Notes under the pieces: model-generated
What the model saw: the letters and a program-made list of their open reading frames with translations, nothing else
Told to the model about the DNA's origin: nothing
The model's database searches: none
Shown here: positions 1 to 7,915 of the stretch, one piece after another
How positions within the stretch are numbered: the first letter of the stretch is position 1
Layout: the number at the start of each line of letters is the position of its first letter
Origin: Novipirellula galeiformis
Lineage (GTDB): Bacteria; Planctomycetota; Planctomycetia; Pirellulales; Pirellulaceae
Length of the DNA: 64,000 nucleotides
Assembly: GCF_007860095.1 (NCBI RefSeq)
Contig: NZ_SJPT01000001.1
Coordinates: forward strand, 1,130,212-1,194,211
Direction: 5' to 3'
Made by a program: the position numbers and the translations under genes

Positions 1-2
1 TT

Positions 3-542
3 GCTTTTAGTCTATCGATGGCGATTCGCAAGGCGTTCTTTCCCTACGTGGTGTTCTTGCAAACCGTTCCCATCGTCGCGATTGCGCCGCTGCTGATTAC
101 GTGGAGCGGTTATCAATTTCGCACCGTCGTGATCGTGACCGTGATCGTTTGCTTGTTTCCGATCGTCAATAGTGTGACCGAGGGATTGCTGGCGATGCAG
201 CGAGATTTGAACGATCTGTTCCGTTTGTACGGTGCATCGAGAATTCAGCGACTGTTGAAGTTGCAACTGCCAACGGCGATTCCCTATTTAGTGCTCGGTA
301 CGAAAACGAGTAGCGGACTTGCTGTGATTGGGGCTATCGTTGCCGAGTTTTTTGTCGGCAACGGCTCGAATTACGACGGGCTCGGAACGCTGATGACGGG
401 ATGGCAAGGGTTTCAACGAACCGACGCGCTGATCGCGGCAATCTTTGCCTCCACGATGTTAGGGTTATTGCTTTTCGGAGTCGTCAATCTACTATCGGCA
501 ACCGTGTTGCGTCGTTGGACGTCCGGCGATCGGGATCGCTAA
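3..542 (+). CDS. ABC transporter permease, SsuC/TauC/ThiX-like (5' truncated by window edge)
   Basis: C-terminal part of a binding-protein-dependent ABC permease of the inner membrane. The frame is open to the left edge with no stop, so the ATG at 18 is probably internal and the gene begins upstream of the window. Visible are several hydrophobic segments, the stretch LQTVPIVAIAPLLITW typical of SsuC/TauC/ThiX-type permeases, and an EAA-like cytoplasmic loop around LFRLYGASRIQRLLKLQLP, which contacts the ATPase in this family. The C-terminus ends in a charged tail. A THI5/NMT1-like binding lipoprotein lies 3.2 kb downstream on the same strand (3794), so a thiamine-precursor or similar substrate is possible. 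The substrate is inference. Confidence 0.85.
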   Translation, partial: AFSLSMAIRKAFFPYVVFLQTVPIVAIAPLLITWSGYQFRTVVIVTVIVCLFPIVNSVTEGLLAMQRDLNDLFRLYGASRIQRLLKLQLPTAIPYLVLGTKTSSGLAVIGAIVAEFFVGNGSNYDGLGTLMTGWQGFQRTDALIAAIFASTMLGLLLFGVVNLLSATVLRRWTSGDRDR

Positions 543-695
543 CGACTTCATTCGCTCTGCTTTTCATGCGCCGTCGGTTCGCTTACGCTTTGATGTGGTT
601 GCGACTTGATGGTCCTGTGTCAATTGCTTGGAGCGTGATCGGTCCGATCCAACGCTTGGTTCGGACTGTGAGGCTGAATAAAGCCCATCAGCGAT

Positions 696-740
696 CGAAC
701 GTAGACAAATCGAACGTAGACAAATCGAACGTAGACAAAT
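696..740. repeat. Three perfect 15-bp direct repeats
   Basis: The unit CGAACGTAGACAAAT occurs three times head to tail at 696-710, 711-725 and 726-740, just upstream of pntAA. A fourth partial copy (CGAA) follows. The 15-bp period is a multiple of three but no credible gene covers it. It could be a slippage-generated spacer or a binding-site array in the pnt promoter region. Confidence 0.9.
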
Positions 741-765
741 CGAAGATTCGAAAACGGGGAACATA

Positions 766-1899
766 ATGCGAATCGGGGTGCCCAAGGAAACTTGGCCGGG
801 TGAGTTGCGGACGGCGCTGGTGCCAGCCAACGCTAAGAAGCTCATCCGAGCTGGCTTTGAAATTGTTGCCGAGTCCGGTTTGGGGCAAGGAGCGGGATTT
901 AGTGACCATGACTACACCGAGGCGGGGGTCAAATTACAATCCAATCACCAATCGGTTGTCGCCGATGCGGACTTGGTCTTGCGTGTTCGTAAGCCCTCGG
1001 CGTCGGAAGTCGGCTGGCTCCGACGAGGAGCGATTCAGGTTAGTTTTTTGGATCCGTTCAATGAACGCGCGCTCGTAGACGCCTTGGCCGAGCAAGGGGT
1101 CACGGCCATTTCGATGGAAATGATCCCGCGAAGCACGCGCGCTCAAAAAATGGATGCACTCTCCTCTCAGGACAATTTGGCTGGCTACGTCACCGTGATC
1201 CAAGCGGCCTATCACAGCATCAAAGCGTTTCCGATGATGATGACTCCGTCGGGCACGATTCGCCCCTGCCGAGTGTTTGTGATCGGCGTGGGGGTTGCGG
1301 GATTGCAAGCGATCGCGACGGCGAAGCGACTCGGGGCCCGCGTCGAAGCGTTCGACACGCGTCCTGTGACGGCCGAGCAAGTTCGCTCGTTGGGGGCGAA
1401 GTTTGTTGAGATCGATTTGGGCGAAGTGGGGCAAACCGAGCAAGGCTACGCCAAGGCGCTGACGGAAGAACAAATTGCGTTGCAGAAAGAAGGCCAGAAG
1501 AAGGTGATCGCCGAGTCGGATGTGGTCATCACGACCGCGAAATTGTTCGGCCGCCCCGCACCCCGCATCGTCTCGCGAGATATGCTCGAGGCGATGCAAC
1601 CGGGCAGCGTGGTCGTCGACATGGCGGTCGAAACCGGGGGCAACGTCGAGGGGGCAGTTCTCGATCAAGTCACCGAGATCGGTGGCGTGAAGGTGATCGG
1701 GCAAGGTAACTTGCCGTCGCAGGTTAGCCGCAATGCGAGTGAAATGTACTCCAATAATCTGGTGAATTTAATCGAAGAGTTTTGGGACGTTGACAACAAG
1801 CAAATGGTGTTGGATCCCGAGGACGAAATCATCCGTTTGGCGGTCATCACGCGAGCCGGTGAAATCGTCAACGAAACGATCCGAAATCTAAACACGTAA
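766..1899 (+). CDS. pntAA: NAD(P) transhydrogenase subunit alpha part 1 (NAD-binding domain I)
   Basis: Soluble NAD(H)-binding subunit of the proton-translocating transhydrogenase, which couples hydride transfer between NADH and NADP+ to proton movement. The protein has 377 residues, the usual size for the separate domain-I subunit of three-gene systems as in Rhodospirillum rubrum. The N-terminus MRIGVPKETWPGELR is typical of the alanine dehydrogenase/PntA fold. A Rossmann motif GVGVAGLQAIATAKRLGA is followed by the acidic residue of EAFDTRP, which selects NAD over NADP. It is the first gene of an operon with pntAB and pntB, separated by 13 bp each. The ATG at 766 is the only start that fits the family N-terminus. 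Confidence 0.96.
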   Translation: MRIGVPKETWPGELRTALVPANAKKLIRAGFEIVAESGLGQGAGFSDHDYTEAGVKLQSNHQSVVADADLVLRVRKPSASEVGWLRRGAIQVSFLDPFNERALVDALAEQGVTAISMEMIPRSTRAQKMDALSSQDNLAGYVTVIQAAYHSIKAFPMMMTPSGTIRPCRVFVIGVGVAGLQAIATAKRLGARVEAFDTRPVTAEQVRSLGAKFVEIDLGEVGQTEQGYAKALTEEQIALQKEGQKKVIAESDVVITTAKLFGRPAPRIVSRDMLEAMQPGSVVVDMAVETGGNVEGAVLDQVTEIGGVKVIGQGNLPSQVSRNASEMYSNNLVNLIEEFWDVDNKQMVLDPEDEIIRLAVITRAGEIVNETIRNLNT

Positions 1900-1912
1900 G
1901 TGAGGACCCATC

Positions 1913-2218
1913 ATGGGAATGGAAGCGGTTTATCTCGGTTTTGTTTTAATGCTGTCGATTTTCTTGGGATTTGAATTGATTTCAAAGGTCCCTGCGACGC
2001 TGCACACTCCGCTGATGTCCGGTGCAAACGCGATCTCCGGAATCACCGTCGTCGGTGCGATCACCTCGGCCGGAGCCGGGATGGGCGATTGGGCGACATG
2101 GCTCGGTGCGATCGCCGTCTTTTTTGCGATGGTCAACGTCGTCGGTGGGTATATGGTTACCGATCGAATGCTCAGCATGTTCAAGAAAAAAGAAACACCC
2201 GCAAACGACCGAGTTTGA
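1913..2218 (+). CDS. pntAB: NAD(P) transhydrogenase subunit alpha part 2 (membrane)
   Basis: Small membrane subunit, 101 residues, carrying the transmembrane helices that in Escherichia coli are fused to the C-terminus of PntA. Four hydrophobic segments are visible. The signature SKVPATLHTPLMSGANAISG (residues about 24-43) is highly conserved in this subunit, as is the GITVVGA stretch after it. It sits 13 bp after pntAA and 13 bp before pntB, so the three are translated from one message. With PntB it forms the proton channel. Confidence 0.96.
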   Translation: MGMEAVYLGFVLMLSIFLGFELISKVPATLHTPLMSGANAISGITVVGAITSAGAGMGDWATWLGAIAVFFAMVNVVGGYMVTDRMLSMFKKKETPANDRV

Positions 2219-2231
2219 AAAAAGGCGATTC

Positions 2232-3638
2232 ATGAGTTCGGAACTGATTGGCGTGGTCTACATCTTCGCCGCAATATTGTTTGTTTTTGGTCTGAAATTG
2301 TTGAGCTCGCCAGCCACGGCGGTGCGCGGCAATTTGATTTCCGCCGTCGCGATGTTGATTGCGATTCTGATTACGCTGGCCTCTAGTGACATCATCGATT
2401 ACCGCTGGATCGCCGGCGCTGCGATCGCCGGAACGATCGTCGGCGCGATCGCAGCCCGTCGTGTCGCCATGACCGGGATGCCGGAAATGGTGGCGTTGTT
2501 CAATGGTTCGGGCGGGATTGCCAGTTTGTTGGTCGGTTGGGCGGCGCTGTACATGCACGACGGCGATGGAATCATGTCCGTCGCCTCCGGTCCCGAAGCC
2601 TCGGCAATCTCGCCCTTCACCATGATCACGGTGCTCGTGTCGATCCTGATCGGGGGAATCACCTTTTCCGGCAGTCTGGTCGCGTGGGGCAAGTTATCGG
2701 AAACCATTCGTAGCGGTGCGATGGCGCTGCCAGGCCAGCGATTCCTCAGTTTATTCAATCTGTTTGCCTTGCTCGCGTGTAGTGTGTTGATCTTCATGCA
2801 GCCCGCATGGACGCTGCCGTTGATCATCGCCGTGATCGTCTTGTCCTTGGTCTTGGGCGTGATGGCCGTGATGCCGATCGGTGGTGCCGACATGCCGGTC
2901 GTGATCTCGCTGCTGAATAGCTATTCCGGTTTGGCCGCCTGTGCCGCAGGATTGGCGATCGACAATTCCATTTTGATTGTGGCGGGATCCTTGGTCGGTG
3001 CCGCCGGGATTATTCTGACGAACATCATGTGCAAAGCGATGAATCGCTCGCTTAGTAATGTTTTGTTCTCTGGTTTCGCGGCGACCACTCAAGCGACGAA
3101 GGTCGAGGGCGAGGTCAAGCCGATTTCTGCAGATGACGCTTACCTGATCCTTGAAGCCGCCTCGTCGGTCGTGATGGTGCCGGGCTACGGTATGGCGGTT
3201 GCCCAAGCGCAGCATGTGGTGCGAGAATTGGGGGAACTGCTCGAAGCCAATGGGGCCGAAGTCAGTTACGCGATCCATCCGGTGGCCGGCCGAATGCCAG
3301 GTCACATGAACGTCTTGTTAGCCGAAGCGAATGTGCCGTACGACCAATTGGTCGAAATGGATGATATCAACCGGCGGATTGAAAACGTCGACGTCGCCGT
3401 CGTGATCGGAGCCAACGATGTCGTCAATCCAGCGGCTCGTGAAGACGAGAACAGTCCGATCTATGGCATGCCGATCATCAATGTCGATCACGCACGCACC
3501 GTGTTCGTGCTCAAGCGATCGATGGCATCAGGGTTTTCCGGGGTCGATAATCCATTGTTCTTCGGCGAGAACACGCGGATGTTGTTCGGTGACGCGAAGC
3601 AGTCGTTGTCCACCGTGATTGCACAGTTTAAGAACTGA
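2232..3638 (+). CDS. pntB: NAD(P) transhydrogenase subunit beta
   Basis: Membrane domain plus NADP(H)-binding domain III of the proton-translocating transhydrogenase; 468 residues, normal for PntB. The first half is hydrophobic with many membrane helices. The C-terminal third carries the NADP-binding Rossmann-like domain: PGYGMAVAQAQHVVRELGE, then HPVAGRMPGHMNVLLAEA, VVIGANDVVNPAA and KRSMASGFSGVDNPLFF. The ATG at 2232 was chosen because the residues after it (MSSELIGVVYIFAAI) match the start of the family; the frame is open further upstream but overlaps pntAB. It is last in the pnt operon and is followed at 3680 by a large palindrome that may end transcription. Confidence 0.97.
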   Translation: MSSELIGVVYIFAAILFVFGLKLLSSPATAVRGNLISAVAMLIAILITLASSDIIDYRWIAGAAIAGTIVGAIAARRVAMTGMPEMVALFNGSGGIASLLVGWAALYMHDGDGIMSVASGPEASAISPFTMITVLVSILIGGITFSGSLVAWGKLSETIRSGAMALPGQRFLSLFNLFALLACSVLIFMQPAWTLPLIIAVIVLSLVLGVMAVMPIGGADMPVVISLLNSYSGLAACAAGLAIDNSILIVAGSLVGAAGIILTNIMCKAMNRSLSNVLFSGFAATTQATKVEGEVKPISADDAYLILEAASSVVMVPGYGMAVAQAQHVVRELGELLEANGAEVSYAIHPVAGRMPGHMNVLLAEANVPYDQLVEMDDINRRIENVDVAVVIGANDVVNPAAREDENSPIYGMPIINVDHARTVFVLKRSMASGFSGVDNPLFFGENTRMLFGDAKQSLSTVIAQFKN

Positions 3639-3679
3639 GCCTATCGTGGGCCGACCCGACGCAAAGTAAGTCATTGGAC

Positions 3680-3733
3680 GTAGTGGATCTTGCCAAAGAT
3701 CCTTCACGAGGGATCTTTGGCAAGATCCACTAC
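3680..3733. repeat. Perfect 23-bp inverted repeat (REP-like palindrome)
   Basis: The left arm at 3680-3702 starts GTAGTGGATCTTGCCAAAG. It is the exact reverse complement of 3711-3733, with an 8-base loop TTCACGAG. There is no T-run, so it is not a classic Rho-independent terminator, although so long a stem would probably stall or protect the end of the pntB transcript. It resembles REP/BIME-type intergenic elements. Two comparable palindromes occur in this window (4822-4954 and 24474-24528). Confidence 0.9.
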
Positions 3734-3793
3734 TGAAGGGTCTGCGTCACTCATTGGTTTATCGACCCTCCGAGCCATACGGCGAAAACTTTT

Positions 3794-4813
3794 ATGACAT
3801 CCAATCGCCCCCTTCCGATGCTGCGGTCCATTTCGTTCCTGGTCGGCTGTGTCATTGTCGCCGGTTGTGGATCCTCAGATTCATCCACCAACACCACGCC
3901 GGTTGCTGTGGCCGACGCGCAGGCTTTAAAGCCTGTGGCGGTTCAGCTGAATTGGTTTCCTGAATCCGAACATGGCGGTTTGTATCAAGCCGCAGCCGAT
4001 CAAACGTTCCTATCACACGGGATGAATGTTGAGATTCGCCCCGGCGGACGACAAAGTCCTGTGGCGCCCGAATTGGTTCTCGGGCGGGGCCAGTTTGCGA
4101 TGGCCAACGCGGATGATGTTGTTTTATTTCGCAACCAAGGAGCCGATATCGTGGCTGTTTTGGCAGCGATGCAGAACCATCCACGTTGTATTTTGGTTCG
4201 CGAAGATAGCGGCGTGAAACGCTTCGAAGACTTGGCAGGCAAGACGCTCCAGCGCCAAGGAGGCCGTGCATTTCTTGAATTCATGCGATCCAAAGGCTTG
4301 CTTGATCAAGTCAAAGAGGTGCCCTATCACGGCAGCGTCTCGGCATTGGTGACGGACCCAGATGTCGCGATTCAGGCCTACTCGTTCGCTGAACCGCTGC
4401 TAGCGGAGCAGCAGGGCGTGAAGGTTCGCAAGCTGATGCTTAGCGAACTCGGTTGGAACCCCTACTCAAGTGTCCTGATCACCACCGGTGACATGGTTCG
4501 CAACCAACCTGAGCTGGTTCAGGATTTTGTCGATGCTACCCGCGCAGGCTGGCAACATTACTTGTCCGATCCGCAATTAGGAAACGAGGCCATTTTAAAA
4601 GCGAACCAGCACGGGATGACCATCGAGGCGCTGCAGTTCGGGCATCAAGAACTCAAAACACTCGCGTTGCCTGAGGGGATGTCGAGCAAATCGATTGGCC
4701 AGATGACGGATGAGCGTTGGCACACGTTGGTGTCGCAAATGGTCGAGCTAGGGCTCGTCGATGGCGACAAAGTCCGCGCCGACGATTGCTATACGATGCA
4801 GTTTCTGAAATAA
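3794..4813 (+). CDS. THI5/NMT1-like ABC substrate-binding lipoprotein
   Basis: Periplasmic substrate-binding lipoprotein of the SsuA/THI5 (NMT1) superfamily, which bind thiamine precursors, sulfonates or related small molecules; 339 residues. A lipoprotein signal is clear: positively charged start, hydrophobic stretch, lipobox VIVAGC with the Cys near residue 25. The mature part begins VAVQLNWFPESEHGGLYQAA, the characteristic NMT1/THI5 opening. An ATG nine codons downstream (3818) is an alternative start. The ABC permease at the left edge is the likely partner, but the pnt operon lies between them. The substrate cannot be read from the sequence. Confidence 0.9.
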   Translation: MTSNRPLPMLRSISFLVGCVIVAGCGSSDSSTNTTPVAVADAQALKPVAVQLNWFPESEHGGLYQAAADQTFLSHGMNVEIRPGGRQSPVAPELVLGRGQFAMANADDVVLFRNQGADIVAVLAAMQNHPRCILVREDSGVKRFEDLAGKTLQRQGGRAFLEFMRSKGLLDQVKEVPYHGSVSALVTDPDVAIQAYSFAEPLLAEQQGVKVRKLMLSELGWNPYSSVLITTGDMVRNQPELVQDFVDATRAGWQHYLSDPQLGNEAILKANQHGMTIEALQFGHQELKTLALPEGMSSKSIGQMTDERWHTLVSQMVELGLVDGDKVRADDCYTMQFLK

Positions 4814-4821
4814 AATCGTTT

Positions 4822-4954
4822 CTAAGCAGTTAGGCAGGAATGATTGGGTGAAATCCCATTAGCCGCTTGGGCGTTAGCCCCGCTTGAACCGCTTGAACCG
4901 TGGCTAACGCCAAAACGGCTAATCTACGGAAAAGACTCCTGCCTACCTGCTTAG
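4822..4954. repeat. Nested palindrome, two pairs of inverted arms
   Basis: Outer arms at 4822-4839 and 4937-4954 (18 nt, one mismatch) enclose inner arms at 4859-4879 and 4902-4922 (21 nt, two mismatches, both able to form G-U pairs in RNA). The inner arms carry the TTAGCCG and GGCGTTAGCC blocks. The whole element would fold into a long branched hairpin between two convergent genes, the binding lipoprotein and the kinase-like gene. It has no T-run. A palindromic mobile repeat or a bidirectional transcript stop is plausible. Confidence 0.85.
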
Positions 4955-5007
4955 CGGAATGAAATCGGGGGATGTCACCCTCGCTGACGCGATTTGAAGT
5001 TGCGATT

Positions 5008-5835
5008 TTACGCCGCTCGACGGCGACGTTTTTCCGGTTCGATGTGGCAGCCGAGACTTTCGATTTCAAGACGCAATAATTGTCGTGCAACATCGCTTGC
5101 GGTGGGGCGATCGTGAGATTGGGGCGAGATCATCCGCTCTACCAATTCCGCGACGGGAGAAAGCAACAAGTCGCTGGCGGTTTCAACGCGTGTCAGCCAT
5201 TGCCAAAGAATGCGTCCGAGCGAAAAGATGTCCGACGCAGGTAACGCCACCATCTTGTCGGAGAGAGTTTCCGGCGCGGTGTATTCGGGGGTGCCACGGA
5301 ACAGTCGTTTCGACGAGGTGTGCACTCGCTCTGCAAATCCAAGGTCGATCAAGGTCACATGTCCTGTCGCCCCGACCATCACATTGAGCGGTTTCACATC
5401 GCCATGGACCCAGCCCTTCGCATGCAGTGCCTCGAGCGCCTGAGCCACTTGGCGAACCAACCAAAGGCCCACTGGTAACGGTTTTCGGGGGACTTGTTTT
5501 AAATGATCGTGCATCGTCAGGGCGTCCAGTCGTGGCATCACCAAAAACGGGGACTCCCCCGAATCGGACGCGTCCAAGACGGCGATGAGATTGGGGTGAA
5601 GGACCTCGGTCGCACAGGCCGTAAACTGCTGGATTTGTCGTAGCGATTCGATCGTGTTGTCACCGACCCCGCGGCGGACGATGTAGTCCCAACGCGGGCT
5701 GCCCAGTGCGTCGGCCGGTTGCGCATGAGCCAGTTCTGCCATCTCGCCTTGATGAATGACCTTCCCTAATCGCCAAATCCCCAGGATCGCGCCGCGCGAG
5801 TGAGCCGAATGTGACTCGGAGCCATTTGGATTCAT
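5008..5835 (-). CDS. Ser/Thr protein kinase-like protein, possible pseudokinase
   Basis: Cytosolic Hanks-type kinase-fold protein, 275 residues from the ATG at 5835; the frame is open about 43 codons further upstream but that part looks non-coding. The C-lobe is recognisable: catalytic loop HGDVKPLN (residues about 144-151), metal-binding DLG in place of DFG (about 164-166), and GTPEYTAPET as the activation-segment end. The N-lobe is degenerate: no GxGxxG loop, the VAIK lysine position reads Arg (DYIVRRG), and the helix-C glutamate is not evident before LHPNL. There is no extracellular domain or membrane segment. It may be a pseudokinase or an atypical active kinase. It converges on the gene at 3794. 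Confidence 0.8.
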   Translation of the reverse strand: MNPNGSESHSAHSRGAILGIWRLGKVIHQGEMAELAHAQPADALGSPRWDYIVRRGVGDNTIESLRQIQQFTACATEVLHPNLIAVLDASDSGESPFLVMPRLDALTMHDHLKQVPRKPLPVGLWLVRQVAQALEALHAKGWVHGDVKPLNVMVGATGHVTLIDLGFAERVHTSSKRLFRGTPEYTAPETLSDKMVALPASDIFSLGRILWQWLTRVETASDLLLSPVAELVERMISPQSHDRPTASDVARQLLRLEIESLGCHIEPEKRRRRAA

Positions 5836-6234
5836 AAGTGAAACTTTCGACACAGCAAGTTTCCCACCAACGTGATGAACAAAAGGGCGACACCTCTGGG
5901 GGGACGCCGAGACCGAAACGCGCCGAGCGTGATCGGCGCGTTCCACCGTTTGAGCATCGACCAACGGGCCTTGCTAGGTCGAACCGCTATATTCGGAACG
6001 TCAGAAGTCGCCAGGATTGCCTAACCGGACTGATCGTCTTTCTCTGCGTGATCGGAAGGGTTGTCCCCCGTTAATGCGTAGTAGTCCTCGGCTCTGAGTT
6101 CCGCTGGGGGGATTCGCCGAGGGTTTTGGCGGCCGAACGCTCACGTCGCGTGAAGATGGCAACGAGGGCTCAGCCTGCGTTATGATAAAGCGGCGATCCT
6201 TCCATTTCGATTCAAGTTTTCGATAGGTGTTGAT
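5836..6234. other. Divergent intergenic region, no gene seen
   Basis: About 400 bases between the divergent kinase-like gene and the binding lipoprotein at 6235. Open frames here have no recognisable family features. It presumably holds both promoters, but I could not assign -35/-10 boxes with confidence. Confidence 0.5.
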
Positions 6235-7314
6235 GTGCGATCTTTTGCTTTAATGCTTGGCATGTTGCTGATGGCGGGATGTGGGCCTTCGCAGGAAACA
6301 AAGACCGATTCCCCATCGTCGGGGGCGGCTTCGGTCCAAACCCAAGGCTCAGGGCGTTTCCCTTTAGCCGCTGGCCAATACACCGTGCTGGGGATTTTGA
6401 CCGATAACCAAGACAACAGCAAAGCGAAAGAGAACGCCGAAGCGGCGTTGGTAACGCATCCCGATGTGGCCTGTTTTGTCGGGCTCTGGAACATCAACAC
6501 TCCGATGATCTTGGCGGCACTTCGCAGCAGCGATGCGACCGGTAAAGTCAAAGTGGTCGGGTTTGATGAACACCAAGAAACGCTCGCCGGGATTCGCGAA
6601 GGGACCGTGGTGGGCACGATCGTCCAACAACCTTATGACTTCGGGTATCGCAGTGTCCAATGGCTGACGTCGTTAGCAAAGGGCAAACCCGTCGATGTGC
6701 CCGATTCGGGATCCATTTACATCCCTCACGATACGATCACTGCCGAGAACGTCCAAGAATTTTCGGATCGCATTAACGCAATCAAGGCAGGCAACGGCCC
6801 TCAGCTATCGCCCGAATCGGATCTCGATGGCAACGGCGTGCACGTTGCATTTATTAGTAACAGTATCGATCCGTTCTGGACGCTAGCCGAATTTGGTTGC
6901 AATAAAGCGGCTGCACAATTCGGCTGTAAAGTGGACGTCCAAATGCCATCGACCGGCTCGATCGAAGAGCAGAAGCGTTACCTCGAAACCAACGCCGCGA
7001 ATAAGTTGGATGGAGTCGCGATCAGCCCGATCGATCCTGCCAACCAAGTCGGGATGATTAACGAGGCATGTGATGCGATGACGGTGATTTGCCAAGATAG
7101 CGATGCGCCAACCTCGAAACGCAAATTCTACCTCGGGACCAGCAACTACATGGCGGGACGTGCGGCAGCGAAATTGATCAAGCAGGCCGTTCCCGATGGG
7201 GGCAAGGTGATGTTGTTTGTCGGGAAAATGGAGGTCCTTAATGCCCAAGAGCGAAGTCAGGGGATTATCGATGAGTTGTCCGATAAACCCGTGCCTGGGA
7301 TCTTCCTACAATAG
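6235..7314 (+). CDS. Periplasmic sugar-binding-like lipoprotein with swapped lobe order
   Basis: Lipoprotein of the periplasmic-binding-protein type I (Peripla_BP_4) superfamily, 359 residues. The signal peptide has lipobox LLMAGC with Cys about residue 16. The order of the lobes is unusual. Residues about 48-195 match the C-terminal lobe of this family (TVLGILTDNQDNSKAKENAE, then VVGFDEHQETLAGIREG and GTIVQQPYDFGY). Residues about 202-359 match the N-terminal lobe (VAFISNSIDPFWTLAEFGCN, GVAISPIDPANQ, QDSDAPTSKRKFYLGTSNY). The protein ends in VPGIFLQ where the hinge to the C-lobe would normally follow. No permease or ATPase is next to it. It reads as a circular permutation, or as the product of two tandem copies that lost opposite halves. 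The exact ligand is unknown. Confidence 0.82.
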   Translation: MRSFALMLGMLLMAGCGPSQETKTDSPSSGAASVQTQGSGRFPLAAGQYTVLGILTDNQDNSKAKENAEAALVTHPDVACFVGLWNINTPMILAALRSSDATGKVKVVGFDEHQETLAGIREGTVVGTIVQQPYDFGYRSVQWLTSLAKGKPVDVPDSGSIYIPHDTITAENVQEFSDRINAIKAGNGPQLSPESDLDGNGVHVAFISNSIDPFWTLAEFGCNKAAAQFGCKVDVQMPSTGSIEEQKRYLETNAANKLDGVAISPIDPANQVGMINEACDAMTVICQDSDAPTSKRKFYLGTSNYMAGRAAAKLIKQAVPDGGKVMLFVGKMEVLNAQERSQGIIDELSDKPVPGIFLQ

Positions 7315-7521
7315 CCTCCGCCGCCCGACGTCTCCGGCGGCGAACGCTTGCCCAATCGCTACAACCCGATAGAGCGGGACGAACCGGCGTAAATCAAGCG
7401 AAGAATCCTTGAGACGCCACGAGCGGATACCGATTTTGTTTCGATGAGTGATGTAAGTTTCGGAAAGGATGAAGCGATTTATCCTTTCCGACGATTCTCC
7501 GATCACGACCAAGGTTCGCCC

Positions 7522-7719
7522 ATGTCATCGATTCATCCCGCCGTCGCAAATGTGCTAAACGCTCGCAATGATGCGACGCAACAGAAAGTGCAGATGGCCG
7601 TGCTTGCCAAGGGGATGGCCGTTCAGCAGCAAACCGGCGATGCGATCAACGCCATGCTTGAACAAGCCCAGCAGGTTCAAACGCAAATCGCCAGCGGACA
7701 TCTCGACGTCCGCGTCTAA
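7522..7719 (+). CDS. YjfB-like putative motility protein
   Basis: Small protein of 65 residues, MSSIHPAVANVLNARNDATQ onwards, with an amphipathic helical pattern and the AMLEQAQQVQTQ ending seen in the YjfB family (putative motility proteins, function not established). The ATG at 7522 was preferred over an in-frame ATG at 7444 because the intervening residues do not look like the family. It is isolated from the flgD/flgE genes at 53-56 kb. A 65-residue assignment rests on little sequence. Confidence 0.65.
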   Translation: MSSIHPAVANVLNARNDATQQKVQMAVLAKGMAVQQQTGDAINAMLEQAQQVQTQIASGHLDVRV

Positions 7720-7742
7720 CGCGAACTCTCTAGCGGTCACGC

Positions 7743-7764
7743 TGCCGCTATCTTGTTAGCGGCA
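7743..7764. terminator. Short hairpin between convergent genes
   Basis: TGCCGCTA at 7743-7750 pairs perfectly with TAGCGGCA at 7757-7764. It lies just after the YjfB-like gene and before the 3' end of cysI. A second perfect 7-bp hairpin (GCCCAGC, loop GTT) lies at 7850-7866. Neither has a T-run, so terminator function is only possible. Confidence 0.4.
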
Positions 7765-7915
7765 CGCCGAGGGGCTGTCCGGCTTCCGTGTGTAAAGCGT
7801 TGGGACGCCCTTCCCGAAAATCTCGCTTGCAGGCTCGATTTTCGACCCTGCCCAGCGTTGCTGGGCGGGTAAAGCATGTGGTTGCTACGGCTTAACTAAA
7901 AGCCGCGCCACCAAG

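Noticed and set aside
934-1704. 256-codon minus-strand frame within pntAA
   Set aside because: Antisense shadow of the pntAA gene, whose motifs are complete.
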